From the NCBI GenBank assembly GCA_013813755.1, contig JACCRD010000165.1, positions 1 through 7,960 on the forward strand: a stretch of DNA of 7,960 nucleotides, in the 5' to 3' direction. The position numbers and the translations under genes are program-made. The notes beneath the pieces were generated by a model. The model was given only the letters and a program-made list of their open reading frames with translations. It did no database searches and was not told the DNA's origin. Source of the DNA: Acidobacteriota bacterium (lineage in GTDB: Bacteria > Acidobacteriota > Blastocatellia > Pyrinomonadales > Pyrinomonadaceae). Positions 1 to 4,341 of this stretch are shown piece by piece. Positions within the stretch are counted from its first letter, which is position 1. The number at the start of each line of letters is the position of its first letter.

Positions 1-118
1 CATCCAGATGGAAATTGAATTGATCGCGCCGATTGCGATGGAGAAGGGACTTCGGTTTGCGATTCGTGAAGGCGGGCGAACGGTGGGAGCGGGCACCGTC
101 TCCGATATTGTTGAATAG
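1..118 (+). CDS. tuf: Elongation factor Tu, C-terminal end (5' truncated by window)
   Basis: The frame opening at base 2 reads 38 residues and a TAG stop at 116-118. It contains the strongly conserved EF-Tu ending GLRFAIREGGRTVGAG followed by TVSDIVE. This is the last strand of domain III, the beta-barrel that contacts the aminoacyl-tRNA T-stem and EF-Ts. EF-Tu is the cytosolic GTPase that delivers aminoacyl-tRNA to the ribosomal A site. Only the tail is present, so the GTPase motifs cannot be checked. rpmG follows after 23 nt, so the two are probably co-transcribed. The family call is essentially certain; whether this is the only tuf copy in the genome cannot be judged. Confidence 0.97.
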   Translation, partial: IQMEIELIAPIAMEKGLRFAIREGGRTVGAGTVSDIVE

Positions 119-141
119 TTTTTAAGAGAGGATTATCGGTT

Positions 142-294
142 ATGGCACGCGACAACATCATTTTACAATGCACAGAGTGCAAAGAGCGCAACTACGTAAC
201 GACCAAAAACAAAAAGAACACGCCCGGAAGGCTTGAACTTAAAAAGTTCTGTAACCGTTGCCGTTGTCACCGTTTGCATAGAGAAAATAAATAA
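142..294 (+). CDS. rpmG: 50S ribosomal protein L33 (zinc-binding form)
   Basis: This 50-codon gene starts at ATG 142 behind a purine-rich AGAGAGGA stretch at about 125-132 and stops with TAA 292-294. The protein begins MARDNIILQCTECKERNY and has the L33 pattern: C10-x2-C13 and C37-x2-C40 forming a zinc ribbon, an NKKNTPGRLELKKFC core, and a basic C-terminus. An extra Cys at residue 42 lies next to the second pair. L33 is a small large-subunit protein near the E site. Keeping all four ligand cysteines makes this the zinc-dependent (C+) form, as opposed to the cysteine-free paralogue some bacteria make under zinc limitation. Its position between tuf and the tRNA-Trp/secE genes is common in bacteria. 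Confidence 0.96.
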   Translation: MARDNIILQCTECKERNYVTTKNKKNTPGRLELKKFCNRCRCHRLHRENK

Positions 295-299
295 AACAA

Positions 300-378
300 A
301 TTTTCGATTTTAGATTTGCTGTTTGCGTTTAAGCGAGGAACAAAATTGTTTTCCGGTCGCAAATCTAAAATCGAAAAT
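300..378. repeat. Perfect 20-bp inverted repeat with 39-nt spacer
   Basis: Bases 300-319 are an exact reverse complement of 359-378 (20 of 20). The arms are AT-rich, with TTTTCGATTTTAGATTTGC as most of the left arm. The 39-nt interior (320-358) shows no strong structure of its own. The right arm ends 6 nt before the tRNA. No T-run follows it, and the stem is AT-rich, so it does not look like a standard intrinsic terminator for tuf-rpmG. It could be a processing hairpin exposing the tRNA 5' end, a dispersed palindromic repeat or small non-autonomous element, or a protein-bound dyad. The arms are directly seen; the role is unknown. Confidence 0.85.
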
Positions 379-384
379 AGTCTT

Positions 385-460
385 AGGGGTATGGTGTCAA
401 TGGTTAGCATGTCGGTCTCCAAAACCGTAGGTCCGGGTTCGAGTCCTGGTACCCCTGCCA
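385..460 (+). tRNA. tRNA-Trp (anticodon CCA)
   Basis: The sequence folds as a 76-nt cloverleaf. The acceptor stem AGGGGTA (385-391) pairs fully with TACCCCT (450-456), with discriminator G457 and an encoded CCA at 458-460. The D arm is 394-410. The anticodon loop CTCCAAA (417-423) carries CCA at 419-421, which reads the Trp codon UGG. The T arm CCGGG/CCTGG has the loop TTCGAGT (438-444). The anticodon stem has one T·T mismatch at its outer pair (412/428) and the D stem has G·U pairs; neither suggests a pseudogene. It lies 25 nt ahead of secE, a common arrangement, and is probably cut from the same transcript. Confidence 0.97.
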
Positions 461-485
461 GAAAAATTTTGAGGAGATAAAACTT

Positions 486-737
486 GTGTCAGAAGCCGTT
501 AATACCTTAGACCAAAATAACAGAGAGAGAAAGGAAAGTGTCGGAGAGTTTATTCAGCACACTCGCGAAGAGCTTGATAAAACATCTTTTCCTTCTTCTG
601 ATGACGTCAGAAACACGACTATTATTGTGGTTCTCAATGTCATCTTCTTTGCTATCTTCCTTTATTTTGTTGACCAAATTTGGGTTTATCTTTTGGAAGG
701 CTTGACTTGGTTAGTCAACAGAATTGTTGGTTTATAA
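486..737 (+). CDS. secE: Preprotein translocase subunit SecE
   Basis: This 83-residue protein starts at GTG 486, 9 nt after a strong GAGGAG ribosome site (471-476). It has the single-membrane-span SecE layout: a charged N-terminus, the amphipathic cytoplasmic helix GEFIQHTREELDKTSFPS (about residues 20-37), the turn DDVRNTT, and one hydrophobic span at about residues 44-63, followed by a short second hydrophobic tail to the end. SecE clamps SecY in the inner-membrane translocon used for post- and co-translational export. The position directly before nusG is the almost universal bacterial pair. The TAA stop overlaps the AAGGA ribosome site of nusG, suggesting translational coupling. Confidence 0.96.
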   Translation: MSEAVNTLDQNNRERKESVGEFIQHTREELDKTSFPSSDDVRNTTIIVVLNVIFFAIFLYFVDQIWVYLLEGLTWLVNRIVGL

Positions 738-747
738 GGATTTCAAA

Positions 748-1308
748 ATGAAGCAGTGGTATTTTATCCACACATATTCAGGACACGAAAATAAGGTGCT
801 GGAAAGTCTGAACGCTCGCATCCGCGATTTGGTTCTGGGCGAACAGATTACCGAAGTTCTTCTACCTAAAGAAACAGTCGTAGAGATGCGCGGTAACAAG
901 CGAATCGAATCGTCGCGGATGTTTTATCCAGGCTATGTCCTGGTTGAAATTGAATGTGACGATAAAGCAAGAATTCCCGACAACGTATTTCACGCAATTA
1001 AATCGACGCCAAAAGTGACGGGCTTTTTGGGCGGCAAACAGCCGACGCCGCTGACCCAGTTGGAAGTTGACCAAATCGTTCACAATATTGAAGTTGCAAC
1101 GGAAAAACCGAAACCGAAATTCTCTTATGAAGTTGGCGAAGTAGTTCGCATCAAGTCCGGTCCGTTCGCAAGTTTTACTGGTAAGGTTGAAGAAATAAAC
1201 GAAGAGAAAACCACTCTCAAAGTCACTGTTACTATTTTCGGACGCTCAACGCCAGTCGAATTAAATTTCCTAGACGTTGAGAAAGTTACATTTGCAGAAG
1301 AAGAGTAA
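748..1308 (+). CDS. nusG: Transcription termination/antitermination protein NusG
   Basis: The protein has 186 residues from ATG 748, close to the usual bacterial length (181 in E. coli). The start is chosen because MKQWYFIHTYSGHENKV is the standard NusG opening and TAAGGA at 735-740 sits 7 nt upstream; a TTG at 724 would add eight non-conserved residues overlapping secE. The N-terminal NGN domain (about residues 3-110, with FYPGYVLVE) binds the RNA polymerase clamp. A linker rich in Lys and Pro leads to the KOW domain (about 128-180, VGEVVRIKSGPFASFTGKVEEI and GRSTPVELNF), which contacts Rho or ribosomal protein S10. It adjusts elongation, pausing and Rho termination and couples transcription to translation. 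It is followed by the L11 operon after 66 nt. Confidence 0.97.
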   Translation: MKQWYFIHTYSGHENKVLESLNARIRDLVLGEQITEVLLPKETVVEMRGNKRIESSRMFYPGYVLVEIECDDKARIPDNVFHAIKSTPKVTGFLGGKQPTPLTQLEVDQIVHNIEVATEKPKPKFSYEVGEVVRIKSGPFASFTGKVEEINEEKTTLKVTVTIFGRSTPVELNFLDVEKVTFAEEE

Positions 1309-1357
1309 ACAGTGGCAAGTGCTAAACGGTAAGTGAAAGCACAAAAACTTATCACTA

Positions 1358-1371
1358 TTTAAATATTTAAA
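1358..1371. repeat. 14-bp AT-only palindrome just before rplK
   Basis: TTTAAATATTTAAA is a perfect dyad ending 3 nt before the rplK ATG, in the place where a ribosome binding site would normally lie. It is all A and T, so a chance origin is plausible. It also explains why no Shine-Dalgarno sequence is visible for rplK: the only purine stretch, AAAG at 1369-1372, is too close to the start. No function can be assigned. Confidence 0.6.
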
Positions 1372-1374
1372 GTT

Positions 1375-1800
1375 ATGGCTAAAAAGATTTCAGGATATAT
1401 TAAGTTGCAAATTCCGGCGGGCAAAGCTAATCCGGCTCCGCCGATTGGTCCGGCACTGGGGCAACACGGCGTCAACATTATGGAGTTTTGCAAAGCATTT
1501 AATGCAAAAACGCAAAATGCCGACCCGGATATGAAAATTCCGGTGGTAATTACAGTTTACGCTGATCGTTCGTTTACGTTTGAAACGAAAACACCTCCTG
1601 CCGCCGATTTAATTCGTAAAGCAGCCGGTATCGCAAAAGGCTCCGGCACGCCGAATCGTACAACAGCCGGTTCAATTTCACGGGCAAAACTTGAAGAAAT
1701 CGCTAAAACAAAAATGCCCGACTTAAATACTACAAATTTAGATTCCGCGGTTCGCACAATTGAAGGAACGGCGAAAAGTATGGGACTGACAATTGAGTAA
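1375..1800 (+). CDS. rplK: 50S ribosomal protein L11
   Basis: The 141-residue length is typical (142 in E. coli). The N-terminal domain (about 1-70) has the proline-rich segment PAGKANPAPPIGPALGQHGVNI, where thiostrepton-type antibiotics and the stringent factor RelA act. The C-terminal domain (about 74-141) has KTPPAADLIRKAAGI, the GTPNR loop and the DLNTTNLDSAVRTIEGTAKSMGL ending that binds the 23S rRNA GTPase-centre region. L11 forms the base of the L7/L12 stalk and helps elongation factor GTP hydrolysis. ATG 1375 is fixed by the conserved opening MAKKISGYIKLQIPAG. No clear Shine-Dalgarno is present, unlike its neighbours. rplA follows after an unusually long 129-nt spacer. Confidence 0.97.
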   Translation: MAKKISGYIKLQIPAGKANPAPPIGPALGQHGVNIMEFCKAFNAKTQNADPDMKIPVVITVYADRSFTFETKTPPAADLIRKAAGIAKGSGTPNRTTAGSISRAKLEEIAKTKMPDLNTTNLDSAVRTIEGTAKSMGLTIE

Positions 1801-1839
1801 AGGCGGCTGGCACAGCAGTAACAGTTTGCGGTAAAAGCA

Positions 1840-1870
1840 TGCCCCTGTTCATTATCTGCCCACTGTTCAT
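1840..1870 (+). repeat. Imperfect tandem direct repeat, 13/14 nt
   Basis: TGCCCCTGTTCAT (1840-1852) and TGCCCACTGTTCAT (1857-1870) differ by one inserted base and are separated by TATC. Both lie in the rplK–rplA spacer. This looks like a small local duplication; no function is evident. Confidence 0.65.
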
Positions 1871-1884
1871 ACTTAAATTTTATA

Positions 1885-1924
1885 GAGGGAGAATTGCAAA
1901 AACAATTCGCTGGAACCTCAGAGG
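1885..1924 (+). promoter_or_regulatory. Candidate mRNA stem ahead of rplA (possible L1 feedback site)
   Basis: GAATTG (1891-1896) pairs with CAATTC (1903-1908) around a CAAAAA loop. Just outside, GAGG (1885-1888) can pair with CCTC (1916-1919), leaving an asymmetric internal loop of GA on one side and GCTGGAA on the other. The rplA ribosome site GAGG (1921-1924) follows within two bases. Known L1-binding sites in rRNA and mRNA are two short helices joined by an asymmetric loop, so an L1 autoregulatory site is a reasonable but unproven idea. The CCTC strand is also complementary to the rplA ribosome site. The pairing is seen; the regulatory role is inferred. Confidence 0.4.
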
Positions 1925-1929
1925 TAAAA

Positions 1930-2622
1930 ATGAAAAGAGGAAAAAATTATCTTGTGGCTTTAGAAAAGCTGGAAGCGGATAAAAAATATGAACTGCCCGA
2001 AGCAGTTGCTAAAGTAAAAGAAATTGCTTTCGCAAAGTTTGACGAAACGGTTGAATTGACAATGTGGCTCGGCGTTGACCCGCGTAAAGCCGATCAGCTG
2101 GTGCGCGGAACGCTTGTTCTGCCACACGGTTTAGGTGGAAAAGCTAAAGTAATCGTCGTTATCGCGCAGGGCGATAAAGTCAGAGAAGCGGAAGAAGCCG
2201 GAGCGGATTTTGCGGGCGGCGACGAATTGGTTGAAAAAATCAAGGGCGGCTGGCTCGACTTTGACGCTGTGATCGCCACGCCGGATATGATGCGCTCGGT
2301 CGGAACGCTCGGTAAAGTTTTAGGTCCGCGCGGTTTGATGCCGAATCCGAAAACAGGAACGGTAACGATGGATGTTAAAAACGCCATCCAAGAAACAAAA
2401 GCCGGAAAAGTTGAATATCGGGTTGATAAAACAGGCGTTATTCACAGTCCCGTCGGAAAAGTGTCTTTTGACCAGGATAAACTTCTTGAAAATACAAGAA
2501 TTTTAATCAATGCGGTTATCAAAGCTAAACCGACAACGGCGAAAGGGCGTTATCTGAAAAAAATCAATTTGGCTTCAACAATGAGTCCGGGCGTTCTGCT
2601 CGATGAACTAGCTTATGCCTAA
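1930..2622 (+). CDS. rplA: 50S ribosomal protein L1
   Basis: The protein has 230 residues from ATG 1930, close to the 234 of E. coli L1. The opening MKRGKNYLVALEKLEADKKYEL is typical, and GAGG at 1921-1924 gives a good ribosome site; an upstream in-frame TTG at 1894 would add unconserved residues and lies inside a stem. Conserved blocks are the domain I strand FDETVELTMWLGVDPRKADQ (about 39-57), LPHGLGGKAKVIV in the hinge, domain II with GADFAGGDELVEKI and VIATPDMM, the signature LGKVLGPRGLMPNPKTGTV (about 128-146), and the domain I return VGKVSFDQDKLLEN. L1 forms the mobile stalk next to the ribosomal E site that moves deacylated tRNA. In many bacteria it represses its own operon by binding the mRNA. 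rplJ begins 26 nt downstream. Confidence 0.97.
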   Translation: MKRGKNYLVALEKLEADKKYELPEAVAKVKEIAFAKFDETVELTMWLGVDPRKADQLVRGTLVLPHGLGGKAKVIVVIAQGDKVREAEEAGADFAGGDELVEKIKGGWLDFDAVIATPDMMRSVGTLGKVLGPRGLMPNPKTGTVTMDVKNAIQETKAGKVEYRVDKTGVIHSPVGKVSFDQDKLLENTRILINAVIKAKPTTAKGRYLKKINLASTMSPGVLLDELAYA

Positions 2623-2648
2623 ACGTGTGAGGAGCAAGGAATAAACAG

Positions 2649-3359
2649 ATGAAAACAAGAGAAAGAAAACAAGAAGATTTGAACGCACTCACGGAGCAGT
2701 TGAACAATTCAAAATCGGCGATGGTGGTTGGTTTTAACAAACTAACCGTCAACAAAGATCAGGAATTTAGAAATCATCTGCGTGACGCAGGAGCAAATTT
2801 TCGAGTCGTCAAAAACACTCTGGCGCGAATTGCGATTAAAGGAACGCCATACGAAGACGCGACCGAATATTTTAAAGGCGTGACGGGAATTGCCTGGACG
2901 GAAAATGACGCGGTGGTTTTATCAAAAGCAGTTTCAAAATTCGTTAAAGATAATGCCGACATTTATACGTTCAAAGCGGGAATTGTCGAGGGCAGAGTTG
3001 TTAACTTAAAACAAGTTGAGGCGATTGCCAGTTTACCTTCCAAAGAAGAGCTGATCTCCAAATTGATGTTTGTAATTAACGCTCAGGCGCAGCGCATTGT
3101 CACGGTTATTAATGCCGTGCCGCGCAACCTGGCGGTGGTGATCAAACAAATTGGGGATCAAAAAACCGACGCTCCGACTGCAGAACAGGCGACGGCGGCG
3201 GTTATGGAAGAAAATAAATTGGGAGAAACCGTTGAAGTGTCCGCCGAACAAAGCGCCGGGATATCAGAAGACGCAGCGCCGGCAGTAGAACAGAATGACG
3301 AGCAGGCGGCTTCGCCGGATACACCGGGCGCAGTGCCGGAAGCGGAAAAGTCAGAATAA
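2649..3359 (+). CDS. rplJ: 50S ribosomal protein L10 with acidic C-terminal extension
   Basis: The protein has 236 residues from ATG 2649, with AAGGA at 2636-2640 as ribosome site. Residues 1 to about 172 are a complete L10: the N-terminal rRNA-binding domain (NNSKSAMVVGFNKLTVNKDQEFRNHLRDAG, VVKNTLARIA) and the C-terminal helix around INAVPRNLAVVIKQIGDQK that carries L12 dimers. L10 links the L12 stalk to the ribosome near L11 and, as the L10–L12 complex, usually represses its own mRNA. L10 is commonly about 165-180 residues. Here about 64 extra residues (173-236) rich in Ala, Glu, Asp, Pro, Gln and Ser, with no hydrophobic core, form a probably disordered negatively charged tail. The tail is in frame with ordinary codon use, so it does not look like a frameshift product. 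rplL is 221 nt downstream. Confidence 0.95.
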   Translation: MKTRERKQEDLNALTEQLNNSKSAMVVGFNKLTVNKDQEFRNHLRDAGANFRVVKNTLARIAIKGTPYEDATEYFKGVTGIAWTENDAVVLSKAVSKFVKDNADIYTFKAGIVEGRVVNLKQVEAIASLPSKEELISKLMFVINAQAQRIVTVINAVPRNLAVVIKQIGDQKTDAPTAEQATAAVMEENKLGETVEVSAEQSAGISEDAAPAVEQNDEQAASPDTPGAVPEAEKSE

Positions 3360-3580
3360 AAAAGTTTTTTATAAAGCCGTACTCAAGGTAAAACGAGCGA
3401 AGCGATAAGTCAGGTCGTTTCTGCGACTCGGATGTTTTCAGTAAGCGGAGGTGCAAACCGCAGAAAAAAATATCCCGTGGGTTCTCGCGGCTGACACTAA
3501 TAACCGTTAATCGTGATCATAAAATAGTTACGATTAATATTTTACACAATACAAAGAACCCTTTGGAGGAAATAGATATT
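3360..3580 (+). promoter_or_regulatory. 221-nt non-coding, structured rplJ–rplL spacer
   Basis: No convincing gene lies here, and the gap is long for rplJ–rplL. Several hairpins are visible. One is GGT-GCAA-ACC (3450-3459), a GNRA-type tetraloop closed again by GC (3445-3446) and GC (3460-3461) across a 3-nt bulge. Another is CCGTG (3475-3479) with CGCGG (3486-3490) around a 6-nt loop, with one G·T pair. A third is a longer stem at 3507-3537. The last part holds the rplL ribosome site GGAGGA (3565-3570). Since rplJ has only 26 nt in front of it, an L10–L12 feedback site, if one exists, might lie in this spacer; that is inference. A promoter could not be recognised. Confidence 0.45.
3507..3537 (+). 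repeat. Hairpin upstream of rplL
   Basis: TTAATCGT (3507-3514) is the exact reverse complement of ACGATTAA (3530-3537). The stem extends inward through G·T, A-T and T·G pairs, leaving a loop of about 9 nt. No T-run follows, so it is not a standard terminator. It ends 27 nt before the rplL ribosome site. Confidence 0.7.
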
Positions 3581-3973
3581 ATGGCAGTTACAAAAGATGA
3601 AGTTGTTGAATATTTGAAAGGTATGACGTTGCTCGAAGCGTCGGAATTAGTCAAAGAATTAGAAGAAGTTTTCGGAGTTTCAGCCGCCGCGGCTGCCGCA
3701 CCGATGGCGATGGCAGCCGGAGCCGGAGCCGGAGATGCCGCTCCTGCAGCTGAAGAAAAAGATACTTTTGATGTTATCCTGACGGCTGCCGGCGGTCAAA
3801 AAATTAATGTCATCAAAGTCGTTCGTGAAGTTGTTGCCGGTCTTGGCTTGAAAGAAGCGAAAGAGTTAGTTGACAGTGCCCCGAAAGCAGTTAAAGAAGG
3901 CGTTTCCCAAGCTGAAGCCGACGAAATCAAAACAAAATTAACTGATGCCGGCGCGACGGTTGAAGTAAAATAG
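3581..3973 (+). CDS. rplL: 50S ribosomal protein L7/L12
   Basis: The protein has 130 residues from ATG 3581, with GGAGGA (3565-3570) 10 nt upstream. Starting at TTG 3563 instead would use the ribosome site itself as codons, so it is rejected. The N-terminal dimerisation and L10-binding domain (about 1-32, KDEVVEYLKGMTLLEASELVKELEEVFGV) is followed by an Ala/Gly/Pro/Met-rich flexible hinge (about 33-57) and the globular C-terminal domain (about 60-130, FDVILTAAGGQKINVIKVVREV, GLGLKEAKELVDSAP, the Ala-Asp-Glu helix, and GATVEVK at the end). The C-terminal domain recruits EF-Tu, EF-G and IF2 to the ribosome. L12 is the only multi-copy ribosomal protein, so it needs more translation than L10; a separate long spacer on each side fits that need. 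Confidence 0.97.
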   Translation: MAVTKDEVVEYLKGMTLLEASELVKELEEVFGVSAAAAAAPMAMAAGAGAGDAAPAAEEKDTFDVILTAAGGQKINVIKVVREVVAGLGLKEAKELVDSAPKAVKEGVSQAEADEIKTKLTDAGATVEVK

Positions 3974-3991
3974 TTTACTTGTTAAACTGCA

Positions 3992-4033
3992 ATGGCAGGC
4001 GTTAAAATGCAACTAAATTTTGATGCCTGCCAT
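3992..4033 (+). terminator. 17-bp hairpin after rplL (attenuator or RNA processing site candidate)
   Basis: ATGGCAGGC (3992-4000) pairs exactly with GCCTGCCAT (4025-4033). The stem continues inward through 4008/4017 with two G·T wobbles, giving 17 consecutive pairs around the 8-nt loop GCAACTAA. It begins 18 nt after the rplL stop. The downstream bases CTATTACCTTTACAG are not a clean T-run, so full intrinsic termination is doubtful. A partial attenuator or a double-strand RNase substrate fits better. The pairing is certain; the function is inferred. Confidence 0.6.
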
Positions 4034-4050
4034 CTATTACCTTTACAGTT

Positions 4051-4099
4051 TTAGAAACGATTCGGAAACTTTTTTATTAGATACTATATAGTTTCTAAT
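4051..4099 (+). repeat. Two mutually exclusive inverted repeats sharing one arm
   Basis: TTAGAAAC (4051-4058) is an exact reverse complement of GTTTCTAA (4091-4098). The second arm is also part of a 24-nt palindrome at 4076-4099: ATTAGA and TCTAAT flank the 10-bp perfect dyad ACTATATAGT (4083-4092), with one T/T mismatch at 4082/4093. Only one of the two folds can form at a time. The AT-rich dyad could also be a protein site in DNA. Function unknown. Confidence 0.65.
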
Positions 4100-4103
4100 G
4101 ACT

Positions 4104-4117
4104 AGAGAAAAACTTCT
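4104..4117 (+). repeat. Small hairpin GAGAA-AAAC-TTCTC
   Basis: A perfect 5-bp stem with a 4-nt loop lies directly after the 4076-4099 palindrome. It is followed by GTTTATAGTTT, which has some T content but is interrupted. Weak taken alone; listed because it belongs to the hairpin series. Confidence 0.45.
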
Positions 4118-4172
4118 CGTTTATAGTTTGGAGTGTTAGTGTCACTTTTCGGCACTCTCGAAAAATTTGGAA

Positions 4173-4235
4173 GATAGCAAAACTGCTAGCAAACAAGCGG
4201 TCTGGGTAAATTTTACCTTGACCGCATTTGCTGTC
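4173..4235 (+). repeat. Nested hairpin with a duplicated, competing left arm
   Basis: The core pairs GCGGTC (4197-4202) with GACCGC (4220-4225), then GGTAA (4205-4209) with TTACC (4213-4217) around a 3-nt loop. Outside it, AGCAAA (4188-4193) pairs with TTTGCT (4227-4232). A second copy of the left arm, GATAGCAAA (4173-4181), can pair with TTTGCTGTC (4227-4235) over 9 bp with one T·G, displacing the nearer copy. This is the longest nested fold in the spacer and it has a built-in alternative. No T-run follows. Confidence 0.7.
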
Positions 4236-4245
4236 TCTACTTGAA

Positions 4246-4279
4246 AAGATGCGCTTAAGATTTTGAGCTATCGCATCTT
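4246..4279 (+). repeat. 8-bp hairpin upstream of rpoB
   Basis: AAGATGCG (4246-4253) is the exact reverse complement of CGCATCTT (4272-4279), with an 18-nt interior that can add a few short pairs (CT 4254-4255 with AG 4266-4267). Downstream is AGCAACAAAAATT, an A-run and not a T-run, so it does not resemble a terminator on the + strand. Confidence 0.65.
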
Positions 4280-4290
4280 AGCAACAAAAA

Positions 4291-4304
4291 TTGACTTAAG
4301 TCAA
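4291..4304. repeat. 14-bp perfect palindrome 37 nt before rpoB
   Basis: TTGACTTAAGTCAA is a perfect dyad ending 37 nt before the rpoB ATG. It could be an operator-like protein site. Its first half, TTGACT, resembles a -35 element, but no -10 hexamer sits 16-18 nt downstream (that region reads about TCTTTTCC), so a sigma-70-type promoter is not supported. Confidence 0.55.
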
Positions 4305-4341
4305 TATATTTCTTTTCCACGACTCGAAATTTTATAAAATT

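Larger units (their letters stand above)
3974..4341 (+). promoter_or_regulatory. 368-nt rplL–rpoB spacer, dense in hairpins
   Basis: No supported gene lies here. The stretch holds a run of inverted repeats: 3992-4033, 4051-4098 or the alternative 4076-4099, 4104-4117, 4188-4232, 4246-4279 and 4291-4304. In enterobacteria the same gap contains a partial terminator (attenuator) and an RNase III cut site that set the ratio of rpoBC to ribosomal protein mRNA; that is the best known analogue. Here the hairpins lack strong T-runs, so processing or mRNA-level control may be more likely than intrinsic termination. No TTGACA/TATAAT promoter pair with proper spacing was recognised. The final bases before rpoB are AT-rich and contain no Shine-Dalgarno. 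Confidence 0.6.

Noticed and set aside
300..378. Intrinsic terminator for tuf-rpmG
   Set aside because: The stem is AT-rich, the loop is 39 nt, and ATAGTCTTAG follows with no T-run.
412..428. tRNA-Trp as a pseudogene because of the T·T mismatch in the anticodon stem
   Set aside because: All other stems pair, loop lengths are normal, and CCA is encoded; one end mismatch is tolerated in real tRNAs.
724..747. Longer NusG start at TTG 724
   Set aside because: It adds eight unconserved residues, overlaps secE, and bypasses the TAAGGA site that properly serves ATG 748.
1894..1929. Longer L1 start at TTG 1894
   Set aside because: The added residues are not conserved, and ATG 1930 has its own GAGG site and the standard MKRGKNY opening.
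3563..3580. Longer L12 start at TTG 3563
   Set aside because: Its first codons are the GGAGGA ribosome site itself; the conserved protein begins at ATG 3581.
3992..4054. 20-codon reading frame in the rplL–rpoB gap (MAGVKMQLN...)
   Set aside because: It has no ribosome site and coincides with the 17-bp hairpin, which explains its sequence better than coding would.
4218..4338. Possible sigma-70 promoters before rpoB (TTGACC 4218, TTGACT 4291, TATAAA 4333)
   Set aside because: No -35 and -10 pair has acceptable 16-18 nt spacing, and the TTGAC sequences are explained as arms of inverted repeats.
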